Positions 1 through 12,200 of a DNA stretch of 19,090 nucleotides are shown here, one piece after another (positions within the stretch are counted from its first letter, which is position 1; the number at the start of each line of letters is the position of its first letter). Source of the stretch: Ochromonadaceae sp. CCMP2298 (lineage: Eukaryota; Sar; Synurophyceae; Ochromonadales; Ochromonadaceae); the NCBI GenBank assembly GCA_026770595.1, contig MU633942.1, positions 1 to 19,090 of the forward strand, written 5' to 3'. The translations under genes and the position numbers were made by a program. The notes below the pieces were generated by a model. It was given only the letters and a program-made list of their open reading frames with translations. It had not been told where the DNA came from and searched no databases.

Positions 1-248
1 TCCTCTGGGTGCCAAAGTGGGCTTTGGGGCAGGTCCCCTCAGCACACCGGAAACAGGGCTGTGGCATCCGGCAAGCCATCCTGCCTGGCCTCTGATTATC
101 GTCACCTTTCGGTGCACTGCTGGCAATCAATCTGCCTATTTATCCTGGTAGGAACTATCACACAATCGTGACGCCTCTGCCCAACTCAACAGGGGGCAAA
201 CGAAGCCACCCCTAGGGTATCGCTCGCTCATCGGCGCCAGAGGCAGAC
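1..248 (+). promoter_or_regulatory. Upstream region and 5' leader of the dynein-like gene
   Basis: No gene is visible in this stretch. It ends at the ATG at 249, and an in-frame TAG at 213-215 shows that the reading frame of the dynein-like gene does not extend further upstream. A short AT-richer patch around 136-150 (TATTTAT) could serve as a core promoter element, but this is only a guess. The short inverted run GGGG...CCCC near 26-39 is not long enough to call. The 3' end of an unseen upstream gene could also lie here. Confidence 0.35.
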
Positions 249-3200
249 ATGGCCGAGAGGATGGTGCAGCCGCCCGAGCGGCCCAAGCCCAGCTCCGCCA
301 GCGCGCCCCCAAACCACTTGAAGAACAGGCTGCTGCTCGGGTATAGCAAACTGCACCCCAACCAGCCAGCTACATTGGTCGAGAATATCCCTGGCGTGGC
401 GGTGATGAAGGGCTACGGAGAGGAGCAGTTCGACAACTTGGACAGGACGGACTGGCCGCAGGACATGTCCATGGCCTCGGGGCTGTGGTCGCAGCCACAA
501 GAGAGCACCTCGCGGTTCGGGAAGTCTGTCGCGTCCCGAGGGCAGCCGTCTGTCCGCTCGACACGCATGCACAGCCAGGCCTCTGTGCGCTCTCACAAGC
601 ACAGGCCCGCTGCGCCCGTACGCAGCGGCTCTCAAGCCCAATATGGCACGCTGAGTTCCTCTCATGCCACGCTTGGTACGCAGGGCGCGCCGGGCACACA
701 TGGCACGATAGGCCACGCCTCGCTCGCACAAGGTCCGAGCAAACAAGGGCGCAGTCGTATGAAGAGCCACCTCAGCGTGGCGGAGCAGTTCGACGGCTGG
801 GCAGACGTCGCCGCCTCGCTCACCTACGGCCAAGTAGACTTCTGCTACCTGCAGGCAAACCAGGAAGACCAATACCGATTCCAATTGAAGAACGGCTACA
901 GTACAAGGGAGGACGGCAAGGCCATCCTGGACAACGACTTCATAACGCTCAGCAAGCGGGGCATACTGCGCTCCACAGCGGTGGGCAATGTGGAGCTCGT
1001 AACGCACGAGAGGATGGCCAAAGAGCAGTCGATATTCCACAACATGCTGAAGATTAAGATCTTCGGGCTGTTCCGACTGTGGAAACCTTTCTATGTATGG
1101 AGCGCGACTGTGAAGTGGAACAAGTTCTGCGCGATGGTGGGTAGCTCTACATCGCTCTATTTCACTCTACCTCGCTCTACCTCTCTTCCCTCCCCTCCCC
1201 CTCTCCTCACACTCACCTCTCACCCCCCTCCCTCTCCCTCTTCTCCCACCCCACAGTCTGCCGCCCTGGAGCAGCTGCTGCTAAAGTGCCACCGCCACTA
1301 CCACCCCCTCGTGGAGCGCGCAGTCCACTACTGCCTCTCTCTGCAAAGCATGGCAGCCCTGGCCCTGGAGACCATGCGCGTGTACGACCTGGAGCAGTTC
1401 AGTTCCTTCCAGAGGCAGTCCCTGGTAGAGTTCAAGGCCAGTCGGGGCGCAGCGGTGCAGGGCCTGATCGCCTTTCTGTGCGCAGAGGCGGACGGGTTCA
1501 TCTACAGCAGCCTGGAGGGACTGCCCGCAGCCATTCCCATGACGCAGTACAACGCCCTGAAAATGGCGCAGGGCACGCCCAACGTGCAGCTAAGCAGCGC
1601 CATGTTGGAAAAATTCCGACCAGGCGTGAGCGTGCGGGAGGTGGGTATGGACTCTGTCCTCTCCAGCCCCAGTGCGGCGCTACCCACGGGCAGGAGTGGG
1701 GCACCTGCACCTATGGGTCTCAGCACGGTGAGTGAGGAGCCCAGTCTGGACCTAGGCTTCGGTGGGTTGGGAGGGTTGGGCAGCTTCGGGTTGGGAGGGC
1801 TGGGCAGCTCTGGGTTGGGCGGGTTGGGGTCTGTGGAGACAACGGACGTGCCGCGGCTGCGCAACCTCTCCTACACTGCTCGCACTATGATCCGCAACAG
1901 CTGCCGCACCCTGTCGCGCTTCTTTCGCCTAATAGATTTCATGCTGCGCGATGCGCTGTACGCCTCAGTGCACCTGTCCCTCCTCCGACTGCAGAAGACC
2001 ATCGGAACCGCACAGCTGGATAGAGAGCGCGCAGAGGAGAGACGCCTGCAGAAGCCCTCCAAGAGTAAACGCTACGCCCCCGCACCCCTGCTGACCGAAA
2101 ACGTATTAAAGGTTGATGTGGGTAGGTTGACGACTGCCGTGCTAACGCTGAAGGTGAACCTAGCGCCTACGGAGGTTTCCCCCAAGCGACAGTCGGGACT
2201 GGGACTGAAGACGATCGGTACATATCTGGAGGTGAGGGAAGCAGAGGAGATATCTGAGGCCAAGATCGTTTTCCAACTGAGCAGCGAGAGTGTGCTGGAG
2301 ACGTTCCGAGAGGTTGCACAGAACGCCATGGGTGCTGCGGCCTTCACGCAGGGCTTGTTCTTCGACCCCGCGTGTGTGGAGCTGCTAGCACCTATAAAGA
2401 ACGAGACGAAGGAGTTGCATTTGGAGGATAGATTCTCCCAGGAGGGGGCTGTGCACCGCATCCTGGACACAGCCTGCACCGCTATTGCCAACGACTACAG
2501 ACGTGCAGAGCAGCACCTGGGCACCTTCGTGTTCCTCTCGCAAGCCTACGACCACCACTGTCGGATAGTGGCGGAGGCGGAGAGGGCACGGCTGAAAGAC
2601 ATGCCAACGGAAGAAATGGTGCTGCATCTGGACGGATTCGCAGACACGCAGACTCGTTGTCTGGAGGTGGTGGATGTTCAAGACGTAGGTATATTCAGAC
2701 TCGAGTTCTCGGAGGCGAAGAGGAAGGTTGTGGCGCTGATCCGCACCTGCAGGGACCTGTACTACCACTGCATACCGGAGCTGTACATCGCTCTGGGGGA
2801 CAAGTTCTACGTGGAACTGTCCAGAGTGAACGACGTGCTGGGCTCGAAGGACCACACCCTGGACGACTTCATACAGGTACAACCATAACCATAACCCTTA
2901 CCCTTACCCTTACCCTTACCTTTCCCTTTACCTTTCCCTTTACCCTAACCATAACTCATAACTCTAACCATAACCCATTATCCTCACCCCCACCCTAACC
3001 CTCACCCTCACCCTCACCCTCACCCCTGACCCTACAGGTGGTGGAGGTGTACAACAAGACCATGAGGGAGCACGACGAGTGGACGGAGAGGTTCAAGTAC
3101 ATTATGGGCATAAAAGACATCCTGGACAGCCACCCAGATATAAAAAAGACAGACAGTGTCGTCAGGCACCATCTGACCATCACGACCACCTGGCAGAAGC

Positions 3201-6200
3201 ACACACAACTGATTAACGATTTCGAGGAGGGGATGGAGGGGAGCTGCAAGATATTCATTGTGCACCTGAAGACGCGCACGAATGCACTGCTGTCCCCCCT
3301 GGCCGCCGCGAGGGCCTACCTGCTCTCGGACGAGATCGCGGACCACGAGTCAGACCCCCACGAGGTATGCTTATTACCCCCCCCCCCCTCTGAACAAACC
3401 AATTAAACACCCCCCTCTATACACACCAACTAACCCCCCCTATAACACACCTATTAAACCCTATAAGGTGAGGGAGAAACTGGCTAAATACCAGAAAGAC
3501 GTGCAGAAGGTTCTGGAGGGCGGGCTAGGCTTGGTGCATTTCCAGACCATTCTGAAGGTGAAGGTCTACTACGCAGACAGCGTGCTGGAATTGCTGGAGG
3601 AGATAAAGACCTGCCATATATTGTGGTCTTTGGTGAAGTTGGTCACAGACGTGGAGAGGGATTTTATGTCTTTGATATTCCTGGACGCCTCTGCGGCGAG
3701 GGAGAAGGATTTGAAGCATGTGGCGAACACCATGGAGCACGGGGTAAACCACAACGTATGCCTGGAGCTGCAGCAGTGGCTAAGAGGGGCTATGCGGCAT
3801 CTGCAGGTGGTGGCGCCCATTATCCGCAAACTGCAAGCCTCCAGCCTGAAAGACGTGCATGTGGAGCAGATACACGCCATCCTGGGGCGACGCATCTACG
3901 AAGAAGACATCACCCTGGGCGAGCTGGTGGACGTGGTGCGCATACAGGACCACGCATCCGCCCTGGACGCTGTCTACGAGCAGTCCCTGTTCCAGCACAA
4001 CCTCGAGGTGGCCGCCAAGGACCTGCGCAAGCGCCTAGCCGCCTTCAAGTTCTCGTTCGCCACAGATAGGGAGAACAGCTCACTAGTGTGCGTGTCAAAC
4101 TTCGAGAAGGTCAGCGTGTTCCTCGAGGACGCGCTGCTCTCCTGCAATGCGGCGCTGCTCTCCAGGCGCATCGCACCCCTGGGGGAGTTCTCAACACTGC
4201 GGGGGGAGGTTCTGCAGTGGATCGGGTGCAACGAATCCTTCCAGCACCTGCAGAAGAACTACCTACGCACGCGCATCCTCTTCACCTCCGCCCGCACGGC
4301 GCGCTATATGAGCTCAGGCGTAGGCCAGTTCAAGAATCTGGACGATATATGGCGGACAGTAATAAAGGTCGCCAAGTCGGAGGAGCAGATATCATGCGTA
4401 TACAGTGACGCAGAGCTGTGCAAGGGGCTGGTGGCTGCGCGCAAGAGCGTGGAGGCCATCGAGGTCATCCTGAAAGCACACATCTCAGATCTGTGTGACA
4501 AATACCCCCGTTTCTATATAATTGGACGGGCACAGTTGGTGGACGTGCTGACCACGGCGGACCCCTCAGAAGCCTTCCACAAGGCCTTGAACCTCTTCCC
4601 CTTCGCTACGGGAGCACAGTTCGCAGACTCTGACGCGAACACTACGCTGGGCGTGCAGTCCGGCCTAGAGGAGCTGACCTTCAGGAAGACCTGCTCGGCG
4701 CGCTCAAGCCTGGCGGACTGGCTGCACGGCGTGGAGAGCGCAGCGCACGATCGGTTAGACTTCGATGTGCGCGAGTACATGCTAGAGAATCGACAGCTGG
4801 TGGATGACCTAAAGGTGGCCAAGAGCTGTGCGCAGAGCCGAGGCGTGGCGGTGGAGGTGCACTTCTGGTGGGCACTGCAGACGAGCCTGGCTTCTGGGAG
4901 GGGTGTGAAGCCTCAGCTGTCGGAGCTGAACGACTCGGTGTCTATGTTCGGCAGTCTGATGTCCAACTACGGTGATGCTTACAATGTGCGCAGTATGGAG
5001 AGTCTGCTGCTGCTGATGCTGGGGCATAGAGATCTGCTGACACGGATGCTGGACAGCGCGGTGGGCGGGCCAGACACGGAGTCCAGCTTCTTGATCCAGT
5101 CCTCCATCAAGACCGAATGGGACGCAGAGACATCCACCCTGCAGGTGCGGCAGGGGCAGCACACGCACATATATGGCATGAAATACCACGGATTCAGCGA
5201 GCGCCTCGTGCTGACTCCCCTCACAGACCGATTCTTCCTCGCGATCAGCAACACCATCAGCAGCGGAGCCATGCCTGTAGTGCTAGGACCCGAGGGGGCG
5301 GGCAGGCATCAGACAGTGAGGGCTCTGGCCTGCGCACTGGGGGCTGACCTGGTCTCGTTCGACCTGGGCAAACTGCGCTCCCTGCCTGTGTTCATCGATA
5401 TGCTGAGAGCCCACCTGCAGTGCGGGTTTTGGTGCAACTACCTCTACGTGGACGAGCCCCCCCCCGAGCTGCTGTCTACCTGCATGACTGCATTCTCCGC
5501 AGTGCAGAACGCCCTCGCAAACTCCCTCCCTCACGTGGACATAGCCGGAGAGCGTATAGAGGTGGAGATTAGCCTAGGACGTCCGAGGTTCTGCCTGTTC
5601 TGCAGTGACATCGCACTGGGGGGGAGGGGGGCACGGTCCCTGTTCCTGCCCCCCTCCGTAAGGACGCAATTCCGGCCCTTGCATTTTGTGCGCCCCGATC
5701 GGGTGGTGATTGTGAAGGCGCTGCTGGCTGCTAACTGCTTCGTTCATGTGGGTCAGGTACTGGTGCGCGTGGAGGCGCTCTGCTGCCACCTACTAGCCCA
5801 CCACCACTGCACAGAGGCCGCCGTGCTACCATTGCTGGTGAGGGTTATCCGACTGGCAGCAGAGCAGAACAAGAACTCATCAGGGAACACCGCCACCGAG
5901 CAGATCGGTGTGCTGAGTAGACTGCTTATCTCCCACCTACCCGCGCTTCTGCAGCGCTCCATTTCCCACGAAGATTTGCGGTTTATAAGCAACCTCTTTC
6001 TAGAGGTCAGCTACGAGCCCAGCGACCAGCTCTCCTTCAAGACGGACTCCACGCTGAGCGGCGCAGCGGACGCACTCTACCACTGCATCCGCTACACTGG
6101 AGCCACGTCGGTCATAGTGGTCGGCAAGCCCTGCGCAGGCAAGACCACCTTCATCAACGATATTCTCACAAACGCCGCCAAAGACCACAACTTCGAGGTG

Positions 6201-9200
6201 ACAAAGGGCGCAAAACCCACACACCGTCTGGCCGCTAGGAGGACCGACGAGACACGGCTGTTGGCCAAGTACCCCCGTAAGCTGAACCTGTTCTCGATGG
6301 CAGACTACACGCCCCCCTCCTCCTCTAGCCAGTCCCACTGCCCAGGTGCGGCCCCCTCGCTGCACAATCCGCTAGTGCGCGCAGCCGAGGATGCTCTCCG
6401 ATTAGTAGTGGGGGGCGTGGACCCCCTGGGCGACCGTCAGCTCATCCACATGGACACACAGAACTCTCTCCAGACCTCTGCACTGCTCGCCCAGGCAGAG
6501 CACCTCGCCGCCCAGCTAAGACGGCCTGTATTGTTCATCTGGGAGGGGGTGGAATTGAGGCACCTGGACCCCGCGGTGGCCTCCAGAGTGCCCATCGTGT
6601 GCATCGACCAGCCCATCTTCGACATGGTGGATGTGATCAACTACCAACTGGAGATACTGGAAGTACAGTAAGTGCCCATGTGCGCCTATATTCTGCTTTG
6701 TGTGCCTATTGTCTGCTCTCTGCACACCACCTACTGCCTACTGCCAACCGCCTACTGCATGCCGTCTGCTGCTTCGCACAAAGCGCAAAATATTAACTCT
6801 ACCTCTACCTCACACTCCCTCCCTCCAGGGTGGGGAAGCAATTCCAAGCACTGTTGCGGGAGGGCACTGAGGCCTACATAAAACCCTGCCTTCGCAATAT
6901 ACCCAAAGACTCCCTCCTTGGCGACTGCGTACTGACCGAAAACGTGTACAAGCTAATAGGCGCAGTGTCGACCACCGCCAATCTGCGACAGGTGACGGGC
7001 TCAGTGAGGGAGTGGGAGAACACGGTGCACAGAGTGATGCTGCTAGCCTGCATCTGGACATTCGGAGCCTGCAGCCCCACCAGCCGCAGCACTTTCGAGA
7101 AATGGTTCCGCGAACAATTCACCACTGCTGTGTCCCGCTCCACGGAAGACCGCCGCTTCCCGCACATCGCCCACCCCCAGCACTCAATCTTCGACTGCTA
7201 TTTGTCGCACCCCAGCCCCACTGAGGCGACGCTGGAGTGGACTGCGTTCGAGTCCGAGTCCTTCCAGGACTTCCTTCGGCGCGACCAAGACCGCTGCGAC
7301 CTGGGTACTTCTGAAGAGAGACTGCGAAAGTCCTACCAGGAATTGTACTACACCACACTGCGCCAGCCCCCCTCCGCGCTCACCATGCCCACTTCCACGG
7401 GCGCTGCATACCTGCTACTGCAGGCAGCGATGATGGACCGAGGCGGGGCGGCTTTGGTGGTGACAGGAGGCGCCGGGAGCGGCAAGTCAATGATGCTTAG
7501 GCAGCTTTTGGATCTGTCCAAGTGCATCACATCCGAGAGGGGCTCCTTCCGCACAGCCGCACGCTGGGTCTGCCACGTGTCCGACATGGCGCCAGTGGAG
7601 CTGCAGGCCTGCATCGCCGAATGCAAAAAGAGCCTCTTTCCTCTGGTAGTTGAGCGCAATCTGCCCGACAAAGGCACCGTGATGATCGACGACTTCTCTC
7701 TCATCCAGAGCAACCACTCCTCCTCCTCTGAGCTAGTGCGCTCCATGCTGGACAATCGAGAGATATTCATCATCGCGCAGAAGGTGTGGCGACCCACTAG
7801 AAACCTCTTCACCCTGCTGGGGAGTGGCAACAGCCCCGGCCAGACGGACGAGCGCCTCCTCAGACACACCTTCGTGCTGTGCTGCGACACGGCCTCTCTG
7901 GAGGGCGTGTTTGCGCAGAAGATGGTTGTGTGCGGTCGATCGCTTAGTACGGAGATAACCTCCGACCTTGCGAAGGCCACACTGGCGCTGTTGGATGCCA
8001 GCAGGACGCTACTAGGGCAGGCACGGGACGAGGATCCTTCGGAGCAGATGTTGGTGAGGGGTACCCTCACCCGGAGCGATCTGCTTTTCATCGACAGCCA
8101 GTCCTACGTGGACAACCTTCTATCCCGAGTGGTAACCGCTCTCAACAGCATGGACAACCACGCACACAACGACGTGGTGCGAGTGTGGGACCGCATCGTA
8201 ACCGACCACTTTGCGCGCCATCCTAGGCTCCGAGAGGTCTACCAGCAGGCGCACCACATCGCCTGCGAGCAGTCATACGCCCTCCACACCTTCGCACAGT
8301 TCCTGCAGAGGGAGAGGGACATCAGGGGCCAGAAGATGGAGCACGTGAGATCGTTATTGGTGGGGGATGCGGAGATAAACTATCCGATTAGCTACCATGC
8401 GAACACAGGGGGGTACTTCGAAGTGGGCAGGGTGTTCTGGGGAATCTCCACGGCCGAGACTGTGCGCGACCAGTTCATCAAGGCGCACGGGAAGGAGGCT
8501 GTGCCCGTAGGCATCACGCACAACTCCCTCGCATTCTGGACAGACGTGTTGGCAGTGCTTACGGAGATCGGCACTACCTCTATGTCCTCTACTTGCAGCG
8601 TGGTGGCGCTGGGGGGTAACGACTGGCTGGTGCACAAGAAGCTACTGTCAGTAGTGGCCACTCACGCCCATATCCGCACAGAGCATATAGACCTGGACCC
8701 GAGCCACTGCGTCTCCTACTCCTGCCCCAGCTACGACATGCCAGGCATCCCCGGTATCCCCATCCCCATCCCCGGAGGTGCAGGGACAGGGACAGGGACA
8801 GACGCAGGTGCGGACACAGGCGATGCTGAGGCCAGCTACCAAGAGCTGCTCACTGAGCGATTCCTTGAGTGCTTCCTGCAGGACCCCACAGTACTACAAC
8901 AGATGCAGGCACACCGCCTAGCGTGCGCTTCCACGAACGACGTGCTGGGGGAGGAGTCTGTAGCAGAGCGGCTCATCCAGACCCTGCCCCCCAGACAGGC
9001 AAAGCTAGTGCGCGCCCTGAGAGCGTGCCAAGAAAGTAGCGCAGACCGGGACATGCGTGGGGAGGAGGCAGAGTTGCATGCGGACGTAACTCTGTGGCAC
9101 TTATGCGCAGGGGAGGACTTCTGCATACCTAACTGCTGGCGCTTCCTATTGGACGCAGCGCAGCTGTCGAGCCCCCCAGCGATGCGCTTTCTGTGCTCCC

Positions 9201-12200
9201 TGGGGGGGGCTCTGGACCCCACACACAACTCGGGCATGCGCAGGATAGTGGATGAGTACCTAGCCCGCCAGAGGTATGTGTTGTCTTCTAAGAGCGACCT
9301 TAGCGTGCTGGGGGAGCTGAAGGAGCTGGTGGATGTGCGGGTGCTGCACTGCTACGAGACCTACATATCTGCGGACTACAACCTGCACCGGCTGGCGCCA
9401 AAGCCTGTAGGCAAGGCTGTGCTTCAGTTGATAGACAGGTACTCTGCTAGGTGCACGCATGCGCTGCAGGCCTACTCAGAGGTGGCGGCGGTGGTGCAGA
9501 GCGCAGCCTATCGTGACGGTACGGTGGAGGCTGTGCTGGATCTGTACGAGCAAATGTGCGCCATTGGGTGTGAGGAGTGGCGGGCGAGGGTGGTCTACAG
9601 TGTGCAGTGGTACGAGGCTTTGGAGGCGGGAGTGTGCGTGGGGGAAGAGGAGGAGGAGGGGGGGTTGGTCGCGGACACAGGGGCCCAGTCCCCCCGCACT
9701 CCCCGAAGTAGACCCAAGCGTCGCACTGTACCCCCCAGGAGTACGGAGGATACGGGGGCGGTGGGAATGGAGGGTAAGGGGGGTGGGGACATGGCTGTGT
9801 TGGGAGACGCGGTGTTCTGCGTGATAGTGTTCAGGTATCTGACGGTGCTCATTCTGGAGTCTGTGGAGGTGCAGGTGGAGGCAGCGGAGCTCGCAGGGGC
9901 AGTGAGGGCCACAGGGCTGTCGCTGACGCTAGCGAGTGTGGATGCGGACGCGGATGCGGGCGCGGGTGATGCGAGTATTACGAATAGGACGAATATTAGT
10001 CTGCTGCCTCTCGCCGCCGCAGCTGTGCTTTATGAGTTCCGGGCATCGGGAGAGAGTCGGAGCACAGGCGGGAAGAGCGGGGAAAGCGGGAAGAGCGGGG
10101 AAAGCGGGAAGGCCGAGAAAGGCGGGGACAAAGGGGAGCTGTCAGTGGTTTTACGTCTCCTCTCCACAGCCTGTGCTCTGCCCCTTGACTGCTCCGCTCG
10201 TCGAGTCGTGGTGTCTCTGGGCCTGATGCTGCTCTGCAGACAGGAGGTGGAGGTGCGGGACTACTCTCTGCTGAGCAGCTTCGTCCTGCACGACCTCCTG
10301 CACACCCGCTGGGCCCACCTCTCCCCCTCCGCTGTCACCTTCCAGCAAGACTGCATCGTCAGCGTCATTCACTCCCTCACACACTCACCCGTCACCGCAC
10401 AGCGTGTGCCTATGGTATTGCCATTGCACGCTGCGGTCGTGCCTGAATTCCTGATGCTGCACCTGGTGCGCGGCGGCCTACTGCAGACGCTCTCGCACAG
10501 CCTCGCTTACGTGTATGGGGGCAAATTGCGCGCTCAGGAGGCTCTACTGGACCCCTCTCTGATGCAGGCACTGGACTCCGAAAGTACCCCCGATGAGGAG
10601 GAGGTTAGGGGGTACAACCGCCTGTGGGAAGAGACGATCTATCCAGAGGTGCACAAGATCAGCCAAGGGTTGAGCATGCTCCTGGCCGCCCAGAGCCACT
10701 CGGTGGTCTTCCAGGGTCTGGCGCTGGTTGCGGCGTGGTCAGAGTTCTGCGCTATTTGCTCCTCGCTGCTGGATGTAGGTAACTACGCCACGGAGGTGCA
10801 GGCAGCGGATGTACGTACTCTGCCCAGCCTGCCACAGGTTTTGTCCATGGCCTTGACGGCGTATCTCGACTGGATGCGGGGTCTGCTGCCTGAGTGGGGG
10901 TATGCGGCGGTGCTCACGGCTGTTGTGCTGAATTTCCACTTCGAGACGAGCACTAAGAGCGGGCGGGTGGTGGCGCAGCGCATTCTGAACGGATTGCGGG
11001 CCGGCCAGCTGGAGCAGGTGGGCATTATCACGGAGCAGAAGGACGTGTATGTGTCAGACGGGGATGACTCTGTGTCATCAGACAGCGAGGAGGAGGAGGT
11101 GGTGGATGGATTGGTGGAAGTGGTGCGGTTGTCGGAGGTCAGCACTAAGGCTCTGGTAAGTTAACACTATACGACACTATATCATAACACTATATAACAC
11201 TATATCATAACGCTATATCATATCATAACACTATATCATAACACTCACACTATAAACACTATCACCACTATAGGCGCATGTTCTGATGCTCATCACGCAG
11301 GCCCACCACAACACCTCCTCCAGCCACTCCGTTACGCGTCTCTTCTCCCCGCATTCCGCCTTCAGCAACACCAACGCCGCCATCATCACGGCCATCAAGC
11401 GCAATATCGACGAGTGGGTATTGTGGGCAGCCGACTGCGACGAGATGACCATGCCCGCTGTTGCCAACTACACCCCCAACTGGATGGACAAGGTGGCCGT
11501 ATCCGTGCACCTAAAGCCCCTCACCACTGTGCGCTACCTACGCTCTGCCTTCGAGGACGCTATGCTAGAGCTGAAGGGCATCAGTCACCACGTACGCTCG
11601 CTGACCGCCTTCGCCCTAAGAAATCGGCGCAACCGCAGTCTGGACCAGCCCCCGCCCCACCCTGTGTCCATCTGCTCCACAAGTTCGGCGCGCAACGTAG
11701 TAGCGGAACTAGCCCACACGCTTGACGCGAACAGCCTCGTGCTGCTTGGGGCCCTGCCCCCCCTCGAGAGCGCGTCCAAGCGCTCTGTTTGCTACTTCTT
11801 GGCGGAGGGGGGGGACGGAAGACTGCTCAACACAGCAGCAGAGATGCTCTCACTGGTGTCGGAGGTGAAGGTGATAGGGTCGGCACTGCCTGAAAAGGGC
11901 GAGGGTGCAGGTGTGGGTGAGGGGGCAGTGGCTGTGAGGGAGCCCAGTCTACACCACTTTGTGCTGCTGCCACACGCGTCCAGCGTCATCTCCAACCGAG
12001 CCAGGAACCTCCCCACGCAGGGTCTGTCCGCCTGTGCTCTGCTTGAGATGCCTCTGCCCTACGTGATGCAGATCGCGCGAGCTGGCAAAGAGGTCGGATT
12101 GATGCATAAGGTTCACCAGCAGGAGGGGGCGGCGCGTGCGAATCGACACCGGTGGGACTTCGCGCTACCCCTGGTGCCCACCGCACCTCGTGGAGAGACC

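Noticed and set aside
228-1040. Long minus-strand open frame opposite dynein exon 1, and similar antisense frames across the gene
   Set aside because: GC-rich codons leave few stops on the opposite strand. The products show no domain, and the plus strand encodes a recognisable dynein tail.
11156-11273. Repeat array as a CRISPR array or mobile element
   Set aside because: The repeats are short, degenerate and without spacers. They lie within an intron with clean splice sites in a eukaryotic gene, and no transposase or terminal inverted repeats are seen.
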